Of a stretch of 64,000 bases of DNA, positions 26,774 to 35,399 are shown piece by piece. A program made the translations under genes and the position numbers. Origin of the DNA: Halomarina salina (GTDB taxonomy: Archaea; Halobacteriota; Halobacteria; Halobacteriales; Haloarculaceae). The stretch lies in contig NZ_JALLGW010000001.1 of NCBI RefSeq assembly GCF_023074835.1, positions 310,001 to 374,000 on the forward strand, written 5' to 3'. The first letter of the stretch is position 1. Each line of letters starts with the position of its first letter. Under the pieces are notes generated by a model. It was not told the origin of the DNA. It saw only the letters and a program-made list of their open reading frames with translations, and made no database searches.

Positions 26774-27457
26774 TCAGTCCTCGCGCGAGTCGAGCCAGTT
26801 CGCTACCTTCTCGCGCGTGTAGCGGCTGTACCGGTCCGCGTGGTGGACCGGGTCGTCGAACTGGTGCTCGCGGTTCTGCAGGCCGTTGGCGAACCGTTCG
26901 GGCGGCTCGTCGCTCCCCTCCCACGTCGTGCTGGCCTCCTGCGTCCAGAACCAGCCATCGTTCGGTTCGAGGAGGTACGACCAGCACATCGGCGTCAACT
27001 CGGTGTAACAGCCGTTCGCGTCGACGCGGAAGTCGCCGTCGGCGTGGCTCGCCCCGTAGGCGTGACCAGCCTCGTGCCACGTCATCCCACGGACCTCCCA
27101 GGAACCGACCGAGAACGGGTCGGCGTACACCAGCGCTCCGCGCGTCCACTCCCCGTCGTCCGTCACGTAGGTGTCGCTCTGACCGTACCCCCACTGCGCC
27201 ACGTCGTGGGCGATGAGGACGTTCTCCTCGGCGGTCAGCGAGCGATGCTCGTCGAGCCACGACATCGCTCGCTCGATGAAGGAGTGCTCGGTGTCGACGA
27301 ACTCCGCGGGTGCGACGCCCAGTCGGCCGAAGTCCCAGAACTGCCAGTCGGCGTCGGTGGTGTCGTCGAGGTAGTCGACGACGTTCCGGGCCTCCTCCCG
27401 GACGAGCGTAGCCCACCGGGGCCAGCCGGCAGCGGCCGCGAAACTGACGTACGGCAT
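26774..27457 (-). CDS. Metzincin-type zinc metalloprotease domain, no signal of its own
   Basis: A 227-residue ORF with the full metzincin zinc motif: His128, Glu129, His132, Gly135 and His138 in HEAGHAYGASH, and a plausible Met-turn (TPMCW) about 20 residues later. It starts MPYVSFAAAAGWPRW and has no signal peptide. It is in the same frame as the upstream Tat-signal ORF, which ends with a TGA only two codons before this ATG. Either the two are translationally coupled genes or one exported protease has been cut by a nonsense mutation. Substrate unknown. Confidence 0.82.
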   Translation of the reverse strand: MPYVSFAAAAGWPRWATLVREEARNVVDYLDDTTDADWQFWDFGRLGVAPAEFVDTEHSFIERAMSWLDEHRSLTAEENVLIAHDVAQWGYGQSDTYVTDDGEWTRGALVYADPFSVGSWEVRGMTWHEAGHAYGASHADGDFRVDANGCYTELTPMCWSYLLEPNDGWFWTQEASTTWEGSDEPPERFANGLQNREHQFDDPVHHADRYSRYTREKVANWLDSRED

Positions 27458-27460
27458 CGG

Positions 27461-28234
27461 TCACGCTCCGAACGGTCGCACCGCGCGCACGCCGAGGTGC
27501 TCGACGGTCACCGTCGGCGTCGCCGGTCGTTCGACCGCCTCGAAGGCGGGCACCGTCACCGTCTCGCCGGGGCGTTTCCCGGGAGCGGTCCGGGTCCGAC
27601 CGGTCGGCCGGCGGACGGTGACCGAGCTGCTCGGGAGCAGTACGTGTTCTCGCTCCGCCGGGCCGAGGACCGTCGACGCTCCCGCGACGGTGGCACGAAC
27701 GCGCAGCTCTCCGACCCGTTCGAGGTCCACGGACGGCGGCCTCACGCCGTCGAGCACTCGCACGGCCCGTCCACCGTCGAGCGGCAGTCGGTCCGTCGGC
27801 GTGGCCCCGAAGACGTCCGCCCCGAACAGGCCGTCGACGGCCGCCAGCAGCGAGCGCGACTGGACGACGGCGAGGCCGTCGGCCCCCGCCAGCGCTCGTC
27901 GGGCCGTCTCGTACGCGGGACGGGAGAGCCAGAAGACGCCCGACGACGGGTCGCTCCGGACGTGCGAACGGCCGCAGTCGTGTTCCACGTCCACCCCGGC
28001 GTCCACGTCGTAGCGTAGGCTGGCCGTGACGACGGGCATCTCCCCAGCGCCGCCACCGCCGTCTCCCGTCCCGGTCGTGCCGAGGCGGTCGAGCGAACTG
28101 CCGAAAGCCGCGAGCGCCCCCGCCGCGCCGACGAACTGGCGACGGCTCAGCGACCCGTTTCCGTGCCGGTCGAGTGCCGTCCGCCCGCGGCCGACGGCGC
28201 CGTTCCGTACCGGTCGTACCGTCCTCACGTCCAT
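27461..28234 (-). CDS. Tat-signal protein directly upstream of, and in frame with, the metzincin
   Basis: A 257-residue product starting MDVRTVRPVRNG, with Tat motif SRRQFVGAAGALAAFG at about residues 31-46. The remainder is beta-rich with no motif I recognise and ends VRAVRPFGA. An ATG at 28288 would add 18 residues. The stop codon TGA (27461-27463) and one Pro codon separate it from the metzincin start in the same frame. It could be the pro- or targeting region of a once-continuous secreted protease. Confidence 0.75.
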   Translation of the reverse strand: MDVRTVRPVRNGAVGRGRTALDRHGNGSLSRRQFVGAAGALAAFGSSLDRLGTTGTGDGGGGAGEMPVVTASLRYDVDAGVDVEHDCGRSHVRSDPSSGVFWLSRPAYETARRALAGADGLAVVQSRSLLAAVDGLFGADVFGATPTDRLPLDGGRAVRVLDGVRPPSVDLERVGELRVRATVAGASTVLGPAEREHVLLPSSSVTVRRPTGRTRTAPGKRPGETVTVPAFEAVERPATPTVTVEHLGVRAVRPFGA

Positions 28235-28435
28235 CGACTCGACCCTCCGTCTCCCGTCGGCCGCACGAGTCGCTCGACGTCCACACATCGCCGATTCCCG
28301 GACTCCCCCTCGCTCACCCTCACTCGTCGTACGAGAGATGGCAGACGCATAACCGTTTTCTAGTCATTCTCTAGACATGTTTGTGGACAGGTCGCGGAGT
28401 CGTATCGAAAAACGGGAGGGACGAGCGCCGTTCGC

Positions 28436-30313
28436 TCAGCCCAGGAAGGACGCGAGGATGGCCTCGTAGGCGTTGACCACGTCCGCGACGAGTCCGTTCT
28501 CGTCGTCGGAGTCGTCGATACCGTCGTCGTCCTCGTTCTCGTCGTCGCTGGAGTCGACGCACTCGGAGTCGTACGACTCGCCGTAGTTGGTGTCGTCGGA
28601 CTCGGACTGCGAGCTCTCGGTCTCGAAGTCGGCGTCGGCGTCGGTCCGGGTGTCGTCCCGGGTGTCGACGTCTTCGCTGGAGTCGCTCTCCTCGAAGTCG
28701 GACTGGCTCTGGCTGCTGGAGTCGCTCTCGCTGGAGTCGCTCTCGCTCAGGTCGGACTCGCTGTCCTCGTCGCTGTTCGTCTCCCACTCGACGTCGTTGT
28801 TCTCGGCGGTGTCGATGCCGTTGTCGCTCACGCTCTCCGTGTCCACCGACTGCTCGTCCTGCACGGACCGGTCGCTGTCGTCGACGGAGTTCTCGACGGA
28901 GTGCATGCTCTGGTCGCTCTGACTGACGCTCCGGTCCATCGAGGACTCGCTCTCCTCGTTCTGCGTGCTGGACTGTTCGTTGTCGTTGTCGGTCGTCTCG
29001 AGCGTGCTGTCGCTCTCGTCGCTCGCGCTGTCGCTGCTGTCGCTCTCGCTCTCGTCGCTCGCGCTGTCGCTGCTCGCCGACGCGCTGTCCGAGTCGGAGC
29101 TGGAGCTGTCGCTGTCGCTCGACGCGCTGTCGGAGCCCTCGCGGTCGCTCTCGCTCGACTCGCTGTCGCTCTCGTCGTCGGAGCTGGACGCACTGGCGCT
29201 GTCGCTCGATTCGCTGTCGCTGTCGCTCGATTCGCTGTCGCTCGACTCGCTGTCGGTGGAGTCGCTCTCGCTGTCGGAGCTGGAGCTGGCGCTGTCGCTC
29301 GAATCGCTCGCGCTCGAATCGCTCTCGTCGGAGGCGCTGTCGGTGTCGCTCTCCTCGAAGTCGTAGCTGTCGCGGTCGTCGTCGCCGCGGTCGCTCGATT
29401 CGCCCTCGTCGGTCGAGGACTCGACGTCGGTGTCGCTCGACTCGCTGTCGGTGGAGTCGCTCTCGTCGGAGGAGCTGTCGTCCGAAGCGCGGTCGCTCTC
29501 GCTCTCGTCGGAGGCGCTCGCGTCCGACGCGCGGTCGCTCGACTCGCTCTCGCGCTCGTCGGAGGCGCTGTCGCTCTCGTCCGAGGATTGCGAGTCGCTC
29601 GCGCTCTCCTCGCGGTCCGAGTTGGCGAAGTCGCTGTCGTTGGACTCGCTGTCGCTCGCGCTCTCGTCGCTCGCGCTGTCGCGGTCTTCGGAGTCGCTCT
29701 GACTGTCGCTCGAATCGCGCTGGCTGTCCTGTGAGGCGCTGTCGCTCGAATCGCTCGCGCTCTCGCTGCGCGTGCTGTCCTGGTCGCTCGCGCTGTCGGT
29801 CGCGTCGTTGACGGTGCGGTCGAGGGTGCTCTCGTCCTCGTCCATCTGGATGTCCATGTCGTCGACGTCGCTCTGGCGCTCGCTGTGGTCGCTCTCGTCG
29901 ACGTTGTCGACGGAGTCCTCGCTGCTCATCTCGCGGTCGTAGTCGCGGTCGTTCACCTCCAGCGAACTCCCGTCGCGGTACGACTCGCTGTCGCTCGCGC
30001 TGTCCCGGTCGCTCCGGTCCATCGACGAGGCGTCGGCGTCGTTCGCACTGTCGCTCTCGCTGTCGCTCTCGCTACTCGAAGAGTCGCTCGAACTCTCCGA
30101 GTCCTCGCTACTCGAGCTATCTCGGTCGTTACTGCTCCGGCTCTCGCTCGCGTCCTCTTCGTCGAGGGTCGACGCGTCGTCGTCGAGGCTTTCGTACTCA
30201 TCGCACTGGTCGTCCGTCTGGGAACTGCTGCTGGTCTGGGCTGTCGCCACACTCCCAGCACCGGCTAACACCAAGAGGAGAACCATCACGATGGCTAGTG
30301 CTTTGTTGGTCAT
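28436..30313 (-). CDS. Secreted Ser/Asp-rich low-complexity protein 1
   Basis: A 625-residue protein. A classical signal peptide (MTNKALAIVMVLLLVLAGAG, cleavage after VATAQ) is followed by almost 600 residues dominated by Ser, Asp and Glu in SDS, SES and SDSASDES-type runs. A non-repetitive core around residues 100-150 contains SASDSESYRDGSS and NDRDYDRE. A less regular block (SVSDNGIDT, NDVEWETN) and a C-terminus ending AYEAILASFLG follow. Composition recalls Sdr stalks and dentin phosphoprotein, i.e. an extended, highly charged chain that may bind cations. Plus-strand frames across it are shadows. Confidence 0.85.
   Translation of the reverse strand: MTNKALAIVMVLLLVLAGAGSVATAQTSSSSQTDDQCDEYESLDDDASTLDEEDASESRSSNDRDSSSSEDSESSSDSSSSESDSESDSANDADASSMDRSDRDSASDSESYRDGSSLEVNDRDYDREMSSEDSVDNVDESDHSERQSDVDDMDIQMDEDESTLDRTVNDATDSASDQDSTRSESASDSSDSASQDSQRDSSDSQSDSEDRDSASDESASDSESNDSDFANSDREESASDSQSSDESDSASDERESESSDRASDASASDESESDRASDDSSSDESDSTDSESSDTDVESSTDEGESSDRGDDDRDSYDFEESDTDSASDESDSSASDSSDSASSSSDSESDSTDSESSDSESSDSDSESSDSASASSSDDESDSESSESDREGSDSASSDSDSSSSDSDSASASSDSASDESESDSSDSASDESDSTLETTDNDNEQSSTQNEESESSMDRSVSQSDQSMHSVENSVDDSDRSVQDEQSVDTESVSDNGIDTAENNDVEWETNSDEDSESDLSESDSSESDSSSQSQSDFEESDSSEDVDTRDDTRTDADADFETESSQSESDDTNYGESYDSECVDSSDDENEDDDGIDDSDDENGLVADVVNAYEAILASFLG
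29964..30013. repeat. 50-bp segment shared with protein 2 (copy in protein 1)
   Basis: Identical over 50 bases to 32018-32067; encodes the SDRDSASDSESYRDGSS core. A further 28-base identity (encoding NDRDYDRE) lies just beside it. Confidence 0.85.
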
Positions 30314-30549
30314 TCGAATCTCTGTGACCTCTGTTGTAGGTCAGTTACCGGTTCGCTCAGGAGCGTTAAGAACAGGCGACGAAGCCCTGGGAACGTCCGG
30401 AGGGGATGGGGTCAATTCTCCCCCGAACGAACCCCCGGTGCTCGGCCGAGGGGAAGAGACTCTTCGACACGCCGTGGAATCCCCAAAACGCTCCGCGGAA
30501 ACCCCCCGAAAAAGCAGTGGGTTCGACCGGTCCTCGTCGGGCGACCCCG
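30314..30549. other. Spacer between the two Ser/Asp protein genes
   Basis: No gene seen. It must hold the promoter of protein 1; I see no clear TATA box, only a CTTAAC element about 55 bases before the start. Confidence 0.4.
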
Positions 30550-32385
30550 TCAGTCGAGTTTGCTGACGTCGATGTCGAACGAACCGTCGGCGTTCTCGAC
30601 GATGACGCCCTTCCGTTCGAGTTCCGACGGACTCTCACCGGTGACGATCATCCGTTCGGTCGTCGTGTCGCAGGTGGAGTCCCGGGTCTGGTCGCGCTGG
30701 GTCCGGTCCTGCGTGCTCTCGCTGCGGTCGCGCTGACTCTCGCTCTCGGAGTCGCTGCGGTCGCTGTCGCGCGATTCGAGGTCGTGAGCGCGGTCGCTCC
30801 GGTCCTCCTGGCTCGCACGGTCGCTCTGTTCGGCGCGCTCGCTACGGTCGCGCTCGCTCAGGTCGGACTCGCTGTCCGTCTGGCTGTTCGACGCGCTCTC
30901 GACGTCGTTGTCCAGTCTGGTGTCGACGCCCTCGTCGCTCACGCTCTCCGTGTCGCGTGCGGACTCGTTGGACGCGTTGCGCGTGCTGTCGCTCGCGTCG
31001 CGTTCGTCGGTGTACGTACTCCCGTCACGCGCGCTCGAGAGTCGGTCGCTCTCGCTCCCGCTGTCCGTGCGGGCGCTCTCGCTCTGCTGACTGTCGTTGT
31101 CGGTGCGGTCCAGTCGGCTGGCCCGCTCGTCGCTCGCCGACTCGCTCGCGTCGCTCGCGCGCTCGTCGCTGGCGGACTCGTTGCCCGACGACTTGCGCTC
31201 GGAGTCTGCGCTGTCACGCTGACTGTCGCTCGCGGCGCTCTCGGAGCCCTCCCGGTCGCTCTCGTCGACGCTAGAGTCGCTCTGGTTCTCGGCGCTCGAC
31301 TCGCTGGCGCTGTCGGAAGCGGCGCTGTCGCGCTCTTCGCTGGCGGCGTCGCTGCGGTCGTTCTCGCTCGAATCACGCTGGCTGTCCTGCGAGGCGCCGT
31401 CGCTGGACTGGTCGGCGCTCGACTCGCTCTCGTCGGCGGCGCTCTCACTGTCACTGGAGTCGCCGTCGTCGTCGCGCTCGCTGCTGTCGCCGTCGCTCGA
31501 CGCTTGCTCCTCCGCGGAACTGTCGTCGGAGACACTGTCACTCGAATCACTCGCACGCTCCTCGGCGGCTCGCTGGTCGGAGGCGTTCTCCGCGGCCTCG
31601 CTCTGGCTCTCGTTGCTCGTGCTGTCGCTCTCGTCGACGGACTGGGAGTCGCTGGCGGCCGCCTTGCGGTCCGCCTCGGCGTACTCGCCGTCGTTCCGCG
31701 CCGAGTCGCTCGCGTTCTCCGCGGACGCGCTCTCGCGCTCCTCGTCGGCGCTCGCCGACTCGCTGGCGTCGCTCGCGCGCTCGTCGCTAGCGGACTCGTT
31801 CGCACTCGACTCGCTCTCGCTGCGCGTACTGTCCTGGTCGGACTCGTTCGCGGCCTGCTCGCTGACGTCGTGGTCGCGCTCGCTCACCTGCTCGTCGGTC
31901 TCGACGTCCCTGTCGTCGACGTCGCTCTCCTCGACGCTGCGGTCGCTCTCCTCGACGTCGCTGGCGTCGCGTTCGCTGCTCGCCTCGCGGTCGTAGTCGC
32001 GGTCGTTCACCGCCTCGGAACTCCCGTCGCGGTACGACTCGCTGTCGCTCGCGCTGTCCCGGTCGCTGGCGTCGCTCGCGCTCTCGTTGCTCGCGCTGGC
32101 ACTCGCGCTCGCACTGTCGCTCGCGCTCGCGTCGCTGCTCCGGTCGTGCTCGGCCAGCGCGCTGTCCGCCCGATTTCGCTCGTCCTCGCTCTGCTGTTCG
32201 CTCTCGTCGACGTCGCTCGTGACGTCGACGTCCTCGTCGAGGTGTTCGCTCACGTCGCACCGCTCGTCGTCGAGCGTGTAGATGACGGTCTGGTCGTCGC
32301 TCTGCGTGACCGGGGTAGCCGCAGCGACGATGCCCGCCAGTACCAGCAGCGCGGCCACCGTGAGCACACCCACTTTGTCGATCAT
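30550..32385 (-). CDS. Secreted Ser/Asp-rich low-complexity protein 2
   Basis: A 611-residue paralogue of protein 1 lying immediately upstream in the same orientation. It has a signal peptide (MIDKVGVLTVAALLVLAGIV), an N-terminal Cys-containing segment and a long Ser/Asp/Glu/Ala/Arg region. It shares the core SASDSESYRDGSS and NDRDYDREASSE, the later block SVSDEGVDT and the block DSESDLSE. Unlike protein 1 it ends in an ordinary-looking segment (MIVTGESPSELERKGVIVEN) that could be a folded C-terminal domain. A GGAG motif lies 7-8 bases before its ATG. Confidence 0.85.
   Translation of the reverse strand: MIDKVGVLTVAALLVLAGIVAAATPVTQSDDQTVIYTLDDERCDVSEHLDEDVDVTSDVDESEQQSEDERNRADSALAEHDRSSDASASDSASASASASNESASDASDRDSASDSESYRDGSSEAVNDRDYDREASSERDASDVEESDRSVEESDVDDRDVETDEQVSERDHDVSEQAANESDQDSTRSESESSANESASDERASDASESASADEERESASAENASDSARNDGEYAEADRKAAASDSQSVDESDSTSNESQSEAAENASDQRAAEERASDSSDSVSDDSSAEEQASSDGDSSERDDDGDSSDSESAADESESSADQSSDGASQDSQRDSSENDRSDAASEERDSAASDSASESSAENQSDSSVDESDREGSESAASDSQRDSADSERKSSGNESASDERASDASESASDERASRLDRTDNDSQQSESARTDSGSESDRLSSARDGSTYTDERDASDSTRNASNESARDTESVSDEGVDTRLDNDVESASNSQTDSESDLSERDRSERAEQSDRASQEDRSDRAHDLESRDSDRSDSESESQRDRSESTQDRTQRDQTRDSTCDTTTERMIVTGESPSELERKGVIVENADGSFDIDVSKLD
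32018..32067. repeat. 50-bp segment shared with protein 1 (copy in protein 2)
   Basis: Partner of 29964-30013, about 2.05 kb apart. Its surroundings diverge much more. Confidence 0.85.
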
Positions 32386-32592
32386 GTGTTCTCTCCTGAG
32401 TATCTAGTGTATCCGTCAGTCACGCGGTGAACACGGCTTGGGACACGCCCCTAGATCGTGCGCATCTTCGCCTGTCTCGGGCAAAAAGAGGCGACGAAGG
32501 GTAGGGAAGAATCGCGCTGACGGGGGGACGCGGGACCGACGCCAGGTCACCGCCGACACCGGTCACCGCCGATTCCCGTTCGCCACCACGCC

Positions 32593-33321
32593 TCAGTCGG
32601 CCGACCGGACGACCACTCGCACGTCGTCGCCCGCCCCGTGGTTCGCGTCCTCGACGGACTCGACGCCCTGGAGTTCGTACTCCCGCGGGTCGACGGGGTC
32701 GCCGTCCACGGTCACGGTGACCTCGTCGCCGTCCGCCTCGGCGTACTCGCGCCCGTCGATGGTCGCGCTGTCGCTCGTCACCGTCATCCCGAGCGTCTCC
32801 AGGGCGTACTCCAGCGTCACGTTCTCGCAGTGGGCGTGCCACACCGCCGACGCCGGTGTGTCGCCGTGGTGGTCGCTCCCCGCACCGCGTTCGTGGTCAC
32901 TCTCTTCGTACGTACTCGCCTCGTCGTCACTCCCCCCGTCGCTCTCGTCCTCGTGGAAGTGGAAGCACTCGTCCGCTTCGAGGTACCGCGGGTCGGAGAG
33001 GTCCACGGTCTGGTCGTCGTACTGGACGGTGATGCGGCCGTGTTCGTGCGTCCCGTTCGTCGGATCGGGCGTGACCGCGGCCGAACTCGGGCCGGGGCCG
33101 GAGGAGACGGCCACGAGGCCGTACCCGAGCACGAAGAGGAGCAGGACGCCACCGAGGCCGGCGTAGAGGACCAGTCGGCCGCGGTTCGGTCGGTTCCTCG
33201 CTGCCCGCACCCGGCGGCGGTCGATGGCTGTCAGGTCGTCCTCGTCGTGTCCCCGGCGGAGGTGGCTCACGTACGCGTCGTCGGGGACCGAGTCCCCGCA
33301 GTACGGGCAGTCGGTAGTCAT
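32593..33321 (-). CDS. C2H2 zinc finger, single TM and His-rich outer domain
   Basis: A 242-residue protein from the ATG at 33321. Residues 5-24 form a C2H2 finger (CPYCGDSV then HLRRGH). A transmembrane helix follows at about 49-70 (VLYAGLGGVLLLFVLGYGLV), then an outer domain with TVQYDDQTVDLSD, FHFHEDE, DHHGD, WHAHCENVTLEYAL and repeated TVTVDGDPVDP. The outer domain is a recurrent haloarchaeal module; clustered His, Cys and acids suggest metal binding (inference). The longer open frame upstream is Arg-rich and rejected. Confidence 0.82.
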   Translation of the reverse strand: MTTDCPYCGDSVPDDAYVSHLRRGHDEDDLTAIDRRRVRAARNRPNRGRLVLYAGLGGVLLLFVLGYGLVAVSSGPGPSSAAVTPDPTNGTHEHGRITVQYDDQTVDLSDPRYLEADECFHFHEDESDGGSDDEASTYEESDHERGAGSDHHGDTPASAVWHAHCENVTLEYALETLGMTVTSDSATIDGREYAEADGDEVTVTVDGDPVDPREYELQGVESVEDANHGAGDDVRVVVRSAD

Positions 33322-33518
33322 GGGCGAATACGACGAGCAGACGGCGACGAGATATGAAGACTGGTCGAAGAATCGGGGCGACGGCCGCGGCCGGGGACGG
33401 CGTACCGACGCGGCCGGGTCCCCCACCACTCGGGGCCGGGGACATCCGCGCAGGCCGTCTCCCATCCGGTGCCGATTCCCACCCAGGGTACATGCCACGT
33501 GGAAGACCGGAGTCGGGT

Positions 33519-34559
33519 ATGGACCGCATGGACCGTCGAACGTACCTCGCGCTGGTCGCCGGGGGAGCGCTCGCACTCGCTGGCTGTGCTCGTGCCAGCG
33601 CCGAGCGCCAGTCCACGCGCGGGCGCGGCGACGAGTCGCGGGGGCCCCAGACGACGGCGAGCCAGTCGCCCGAGTCGCCGGAGTCGTACGGTCTCGGCGA
33701 CCGGTTCGGCGTCGGCGACCTCGACCTCGTCGTCTACGGAGCAGACGTCGTCGACCGAGTGGACGCCCCCTCCGACGACGACCCCTTCGAACTGGACACG
33801 GAGTCCGACGAGAACGTCCTCGCGGCGACGGACGGGTCGGCGTTCGCCGTCGTCGACGTCGCCGTCCAGCACGCCCGCGGGAAGGGAGTGGTGGACGTCG
33901 ACCGGGAGCTGACGGTCGCGCTCGGTGACGGGACCGACCGGCGGTACGCGGCGGTCCGAGCGCTCCGCCCCGAGGCGCGCGCGGTCACGGCAGGCCGCCT
34001 CGCCCCCGGTGAGGTCGTCCGCGGCGACCTCGCCTACGAGGTGGGCGACGACGTCCGGGACCTCGTGGTCGAGGTCGGACCCCCCGGTGCCGGCCCGTCG
34101 GCCGTCGTCGGCACCGGCGAGAAGCGGAGCCAGGGAGTGGGGGAGAGACTCCAACAGGACCTCCAGGGCGTCCACGAGTTCTCCCAGGGCGTCGAGCGAG
34201 GTGGCGTCGAGGTCCGCATCGCGAGTCTCGAACGGGGGAACGACCTCGGTGGGTTCCTGGACGCCGACGACGGCGAGGAGGTCGTCGTCCTCGGCGTCAC
34301 GGTCGACAACACCACGAATCGGGAGCTGCGCCTCTCGCCCGCACAGCTCCAGCTCAAAGACGAGTCGGGGCGGGTCTACGACGCGAGTTCGACGATGGTC
34401 GGCGCACTCGGCGACCTCTCGGAACTGTCGGTCGCCGCCGAGGAGAAGGAGGAGGGAGAGGTCGGCTACCGGGTCGACGAGGGGAGCGGAGAACTGTACT
34501 GGCTGTTCGACTTCGGCGAGTGGGGCACCGACCAGCGAGTCGCCTGGCTCCTCCGGTGA
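33519..34559 (+). CDS. Lipoprotein with two DUF4352-like domains
   Basis: A 346-residue protein from the ATG at 33519. RRTYLALVAGG and LALAGC mark a Tat-like lipoprotein signal. Two beta-sandwich repeats follow: LGDRFGVGDLDLVVYGADVV onward and GVEVRIASLERGNDLGG onward, the second with VVLGVTVDNTTNREL, typical of the Telomeric-repeat-binding-factor-2-like DUF4352 fold. These domains usually bind ligands or partner proteins outside the cell. It is divergent from the C2H2 gene. Confidence 0.85.
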   Translation: MDRMDRRTYLALVAGGALALAGCARASAERQSTRGRGDESRGPQTTASQSPESPESYGLGDRFGVGDLDLVVYGADVVDRVDAPSDDDPFELDTESDENVLAATDGSAFAVVDVAVQHARGKGVVDVDRELTVALGDGTDRRYAAVRALRPEARAVTAGRLAPGEVVRGDLAYEVGDDVRDLVVEVGPPGAGPSAVVGTGEKRSQGVGERLQQDLQGVHEFSQGVERGGVEVRIASLERGNDLGGFLDADDGEEVVVLGVTVDNTTNRELRLSPAQLQLKDESGRVYDASSTMVGALGDLSELSVAAEEKEEGEVGYRVDEGSGELYWLFDFGEWGTDQRVAWLLR

Positions 34560-34766
34560 GCCTGCTATCGACGGCGCCACCGGACGTGCCACGAGATGGG
34601 CAGACCCTGCGGTAGCCGCGACCGGTCGGTGGCGCGTCGCTCGCGAACGTCTCGCGTGACGTAACACGGGTCGGGAACGGTCGGTGACGGTCGTGAAGAA
34701 CTGCGCTCGGAGGGGCCAGCTCTCGGGGGAGACCAGCTCTCGGTCGAGAGTCGACGGTCGCCGGAA

Positions 34767-34943
34767 CTACCGGAGGGCGTTGTCGACGCGGATGGCACTC
34801 GTCTCGTCGGTCTCGTAGGCGGCCATGATGAGGCCGACGACTTCGGGGTTCGACGGTTCGTACCCGAGTTGCTGTTCCATCGTCCGCTTTATCTGTTCGA
34901 ATCGGTCGCTCTTCGAGCCGTAGAGTTTGATGTGTGACGTCAT
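34767..34943 (-). CDS. Small ribbon-helix-helix-like protein 1
   Basis: A 58-residue protein starting MTSHIKLYGSKSDRFEQIK. A short strand (HIKLYG) is followed by two helices separated by GYEPSNPEV, the plan of RHH (CopG/MetJ-like) DNA-binding proteins. It is closely similar to the gene at 35232-35399. A 6-bp hairpin (GCACGG/CCGTGC) lies about 25-40 bases upstream of the start. The family assignment is inferred from layout. Confidence 0.72.
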   Translation of the reverse strand: MTSHIKLYGSKSDRFEQIKRTMEQQLGYEPSNPEVVGLIMAAYETDETSAIRVDNALR

Positions 34944-35231
34944 GAGTTGTCGTTGGGGTCGAACGGGCACGGCCGTCCGTGCGTGTCGTTCGTGGTCGCT
35001 CCCGACGGTGGAGACGCGTCGTGACGGCCACCGGAGCCAGTCCGTCGTCGTTCGTCACCGGGAGGGCACCGACCGACCGCCACCAGGACGCATCCCGTTC
35101 GACGGTCGTTCGCTGCCACAGTTGCACGAACGACGCCATCCGGTACGAATCGTCGACCTACGTAGTTGGATACGGGAGACCCTACGTCTCTCGGGTGGGT
35201 GGGTGTGGTCGGTCGCCGAACGCCGACCGGT

Positions 35232-35399
35232 TCAGGGGAACGTTCGGTCCGTCAGGGCGGTGTCCCAGTCCCGACCGGCCATCAGGAGGCCGAGCACCTC
35301 CGGATTGCTCAGTTCGTAGCCCATCCGCTCGCTCATCTCGGCTTTCAGCTCCTCGAAGCGCCGGGCCTTCGGCCCGTGGAGTTTGATGTGCGTGGTCAC
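35232..35399 (-). CDS. Small ribbon-helix-helix-like protein 2 (GTG start)
   Basis: A 55-residue paralogue with strand HIKLHG, helix RRFEELKAEMSERMGY and helix SNPEVLGLLMAG. No ATG is available in register; a GTG at 35399 gives VTTHIKLHG, matching MTSHIKLYG in the paralogue. It lies upstream of protein 1 in the same orientation, with a 288-base spacer in which I see no gene. Confidence 0.72.
   Translation of the reverse strand: MTTHIKLHGPKARRFEELKAEMSERMGYELSNPEVLGLLMAGRDWDTALTDRTFP

Noticed and set aside
28901-29734. Long plus-strand frame rich in Ala/Val/Arg opposite Ser/Asp protein 1
   Set aside because: It is the mirror of the Ser/Asp repeats on the other strand. It lacks a signal, a ribosome site and any ordinary domain; the same effect appears opposite protein 2 (30406-32430).
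33354-33518. Longer N-terminus for the DUF4352-like lipoprotein
   Set aside because: The extra residues are Arg/Gly-rich and would bury the signal peptide more than 50 residues inside the protein.
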